From an uncultured Clostridia bacterium (GTDB taxonomy: Bacteria > Bacillota > Clostridia > Oscillospirales > Acutalibacteraceae): a stretch of DNA of 7,367 bases. This document shows positions 5,128 through 7,367 of this stretch, one piece after another. Numbering within the stretch: the stretch's first letter is position 1; the number at the start of each line of letters is the position of its first letter. The stretch is from the NCBI GenBank assembly GCA_937892525.1, contig CALAEV010000048.1:1-7367 (forward strand), read 5' to 3'. The notes beneath the pieces were generated by a model, which had not been told where the DNA came from, did not search any database, and worked only from the letters and a program-made list of their open reading frames with translations. The position numbers were made by a program, and so were the translations under genes.

Positions 5128-7367
5128 TTATGCTTCGGCACTTACTACATCTGAAATTGTTTTATTAAGTTCAACCTCACTGTAGCACTTCATACCTGTA
5201 CCTGATGGAAGAAGCTTACCGATAATAACATTCTCTTTAAGTCCCATAAGTGGGTCAACCTTACCCTTGATAGCTGCATCAGTAAGAACTCTTGTTGTTT
5301 CCTGGAATGATGCTGCTGACAAGAATGAGTCAGTTGCAAGAGATGCTTTTGTAATACCGAGAAGCACAGGAGCGCAAGTTGCAGGAATGAATGTTTCGCC
5401 TGTTTCTTCTGCTCTGAGACGTGCTTTTTCATTTTCAGCGTTAAATTCGCGCTTATCTGTTGTAGCACCTGGAAGAAGGTCTGTTGTACCTTCATCTTCA
5501 ACTCGGAGTTTTCTCATCATCTGACGAACAATAACTTCGATATGCTTATCGTTGATATCAACACCCTGCATACGATATGTTCTTTGAACTTCCTTGATAA
5601 GGTAATCGTGAACAGCGTCAACACCGTTGATTGCAAGAATATCGTTTGGATTTGGTGCACCATCTGTAAGTGCTGTACCCTTCTTAACAAAGATTGGGTT
5701 ACCATTTTCGTCAGTTTCTGAGTTGAATGTCTTATGGAATCCATAAGGAATCATATATGCTCTTTCATCACCGTTTTCATGGTCAGTAATAACGATATGT
5801 TCGTTACCCTTGATTTCACGGAATGAAAGAATACCATCGATTTCTGAAAGGATTGCAAGAGTCTTTGGTTTTCTTGCTTCAAACAATTCTTCAACACGAG
5901 GAAGACCCTGTGTAATATCTTGGCTTGAAGCAACACCACCAGTATGGAAAGTTCTCATTGTAAGCTGAGTACCAGGTTCACCGATTGACTGAGCAGCGAT
6001 AATACCAACTGCTTCACCAACTGTAACAGGGTCGCCTGTTGCAAGGTTAGCACCGTAGCACTTGATACATACGCCGTGTTCTGAATTACAAGTAAGAAGT
6101 GAACGAATCTTGATACGACGGTCTGCAGGATTTTCTCTTGCATTAACCATATCAGCGATAACTTTAGCCTTAGCTTCTGTAATCATTTCATCCTTAGATG
6201 CGATAAGTGTTTCGCCATCATAGAAATCTTCAAGAAGGTAACGACCTGTAAGACGTTCGCTGAGTGTTTCAATCATTTCCTTACCTTCAGTAATATCGTA
6301 AACCTCAAGACCTTCGTGACAATGACAATCTTCTTCACGGATAATAACGTCCTGTGAAACGTCAACAAGACGACGTGTAAGATAACCAGAGTCAGCAGTA
6401 CGAAGAGCTGTATCGGCAAGACCTTTACGAGCACCACGAGAAGAAATGAAGTATTCGAGAACGTTAAGACCTTCACGGTAGTTAGCACGAATTGGAACTT
6501 CGATTGTTTTACCTGCTGTGTTGGCAATAAGACCACGCATACCAGCAAGCTGACGAAGCTGAGCCTTAGAACCACGGGCACCAGAGTCAACCATCATATA
6601 GATTGGGTTGTACTCGCCAAGGCTTTCAAGAATACCTGAAGAAACAGCATTTGTTGTTTCTTCCCATACCTTGATAACTGCTCTTGAACGCTCGTCTGCA
6701 CTATAAAGACCCATATTGTAGTAGTTGTTGATAACGTCAACCTGTTCTTCTGCAGATGCGAGTAAGTCTTTTTTGCTTTCAGGGATTTTAGCATCACAAA
6801 CAGCAACTGTGATACCACTGCGTGTTGAATACTTAAAGCCCTGTGCCTTAATCTTATCAAGCATTTCAGCAGCAACTGTTACGCCGTGAACTTTAATACA
6901 TTTATCAATGATTTTACCGAGGCCACCCTTTTTAACAAGGAAATCAACCTCAAGCTTAAATGCGTTTTCTGGGTCAGTTCTGTCAACAAAGCCTAAATCC
7001 TGAGGAATTGGATTGTTGAAAATTACGCGACCAAGAGTTGTAGGAACAAGTTTTGTAACCTGTTCACCGTTAACTTCTTTAGTCATACGGATTTTAATTT
7101 GTGCGTGAAGTGTGATGTCGCCTTCATCATAAGCCATGATTGCTTCATCAACATCACGGAATACTTTACCTTCACCAGGTTCACCATCTTTAACCATTGT
7201 AAGATAGTATGAACCAAGAATCATATCCTGTGTAGGAACTGCAACAGGTTTACCGTCTGATGGTTTAAGAAGGTTGTTAGCAGCAAGCATAAGAAGTCTT
7301 GCTTCTGCCTGAGCTTCTGCTGAAAGTGGTACGTGAACAGCCATCTGGTCACCGTCGAAGTCAGCGT
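5128..7367 (-). CDS. rpoC: DNA-directed RNA polymerase subunit beta', C-terminal part (5' end outside window)
   Basis: About 745 residues of beta' are present, entering the window inside the catalytic motif: the edge codons read ADFDGDQMAVH, whose three Asp hold the active-site magnesium. The ATG at 7342-7344 is the Met of that motif, not a start. Counting from this Met, the bridge helix region is at 253-271 (SGARGSKAQLRQLAGMRG), the second zinc site uses C340, C419, C426 and C429, and the trigger loop spans about 443-483 with TMRTFHTGG (462-470). The sequence runs straight from there into DITQGLPRVEELFEARKPK, so the large insertion seen in proteobacteria is absent, as in Firmicutes. The length left fits a total near 1200 residues. 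The C-terminus (FLSAASFQETTRVLTDAAIKG, 674-694) is complete and the gene ends in TAA. The rpsL-rpsG-fusA genes common behind rpo genes do not follow directly. Confidence 0.99.
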   Translation of the reverse strand, partial: ADFDGDQMAVHVPLSAEAQAEARLLMLAANNLLKPSDGKPVAVPTQDMILGSYYLTMVKDGEPGEGKVFRDVDEAIMAYDEGDITLHAQIKIRMTKEVNGEQVTKLVPTTLGRVIFNNPIPQDLGFVDRTDPENAFKLEVDFLVKKGGLGKIIDKCIKVHGVTVAAEMLDKIKAQGFKYSTRSGITVAVCDAKIPESKKDLLASAEEQVDVINNYYNMGLYSADERSRAVIKVWEETTNAVSSGILESLGEYNPIYMMVDSGARGSKAQLRQLAGMRGLIANTAGKTIEVPIRANYREGLNVLEYFISSRGARKGLADTALRTADSGYLTRRLVDVSQDVIIREEDCHCHEGLEVYDITEGKEMIETLSERLTGRYLLEDFYDGETLIASKDEMITEAKAKVIADMVNARENPADRRIKIRSLLTCNSEHGVCIKCYGANLATGDPVTVGEAVGIIAAQSIGEPGTQLTMRTFHTGGVASSQDITQGLPRVEELFEARKPKTLAILSEIDGILSFREIKGNEHIVITDHENGDERAYMIPYGFHKTFNSETDENGNPIFVKKGTALTDGAPNPNDILAINGVDAVHDYLIKEVQRTYRMQGVDINDKHIEVIVRQMMRKLRVEDEGTTDLLPGATTDKREFNAENEKARLRAEETGETFIPATCAPVLLGITKASLATDSFLSAASFQETTRVLTDAAIKGKVDPLMGLKENVIIGKLLPSGTGMKCYSEVELNKTISDVVSAEA

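Noticed and set aside
5267..5524. Plus-strand open frame of 85 codons
   Set aside because: It is antisense to the conserved C-terminal part of rpoC; its composition follows from rpoC codon use.
7342..7344. ATG as the start of rpoC
   Set aside because: It is the Met of the catalytic ADFDGDQM motif. The reading frame continues to the window edge with conserved residues, so the gene is truncated by the window.

Overview
The window reads almost entirely on the minus strand. The AT-rich composition, Gram-positive-style Shine-Dalgarno sites (GAGGTGAT, AAGGAG), a beta' subunit without the long proteobacterial trigger-loop insertion, and a hairpin repeat of a kind I associate with gut Clostridia all suggest a low-GC Firmicute, probably a Ruminococcus- or Oscillospiraceae-like clostridium. 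That placement is inference; no genus can be fixed from this window.

Layout, in transcription order (right to left). (1) 7367-5128: the C-terminal part of rpoC, cut by the window edge inside the catalytic NADFDGDQM motif, followed by a strong intrinsic terminator (5083-5114). (2) 4981-5082: a short control region with a possible -10 box, two direct repeats of a TAGTAC-N6-GGGGTAT box, and a palindrome over the ribosome binding site. (3) 4980-252: a five-gene, tightly packed set: a small Xre-type regulator, a LicD-family transferase, a second protein fusing a degenerate epimerase-like (SDR) domain to a LicD domain, a D-2-hydroxyacid dehydrogenase, and an IspD/TarI-like cytidylyltransferase. The last three genes overlap or lie within 14 bases of each other. 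(4) 217-245: a second terminator whose stem and flank nearly copy the rpoC terminator. (5) 1-216: non-coding DNA holding a hairpin-rich repeat and a short AT-rich direct repeat.

How the genes may work together (inference): the cytidylyltransferase would activate a phosphorylated alcohol or acid as a CDP derivative. The dehydrogenase, and perhaps the SDR domain, would make or modify that precursor, and the two LicD proteins would transfer the phosphorylated group to a cell-surface or secreted glycan. This parallels the CDP-ribitol/LicD logic of teichoic acid and of ISPD-fukutin-FKRP. Here, however, an Xre regulator heads the set, a D-2-hydroxyacid dehydrogenase stands where a TarJ-like reductase might be expected, and the cytidylyltransferase has lost residues that bind methylerythritol phosphate in IspD. 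The donor is therefore unknown. This five-gene cassette, sitting directly behind rpoC between twin terminators, is the most interesting part of the window.
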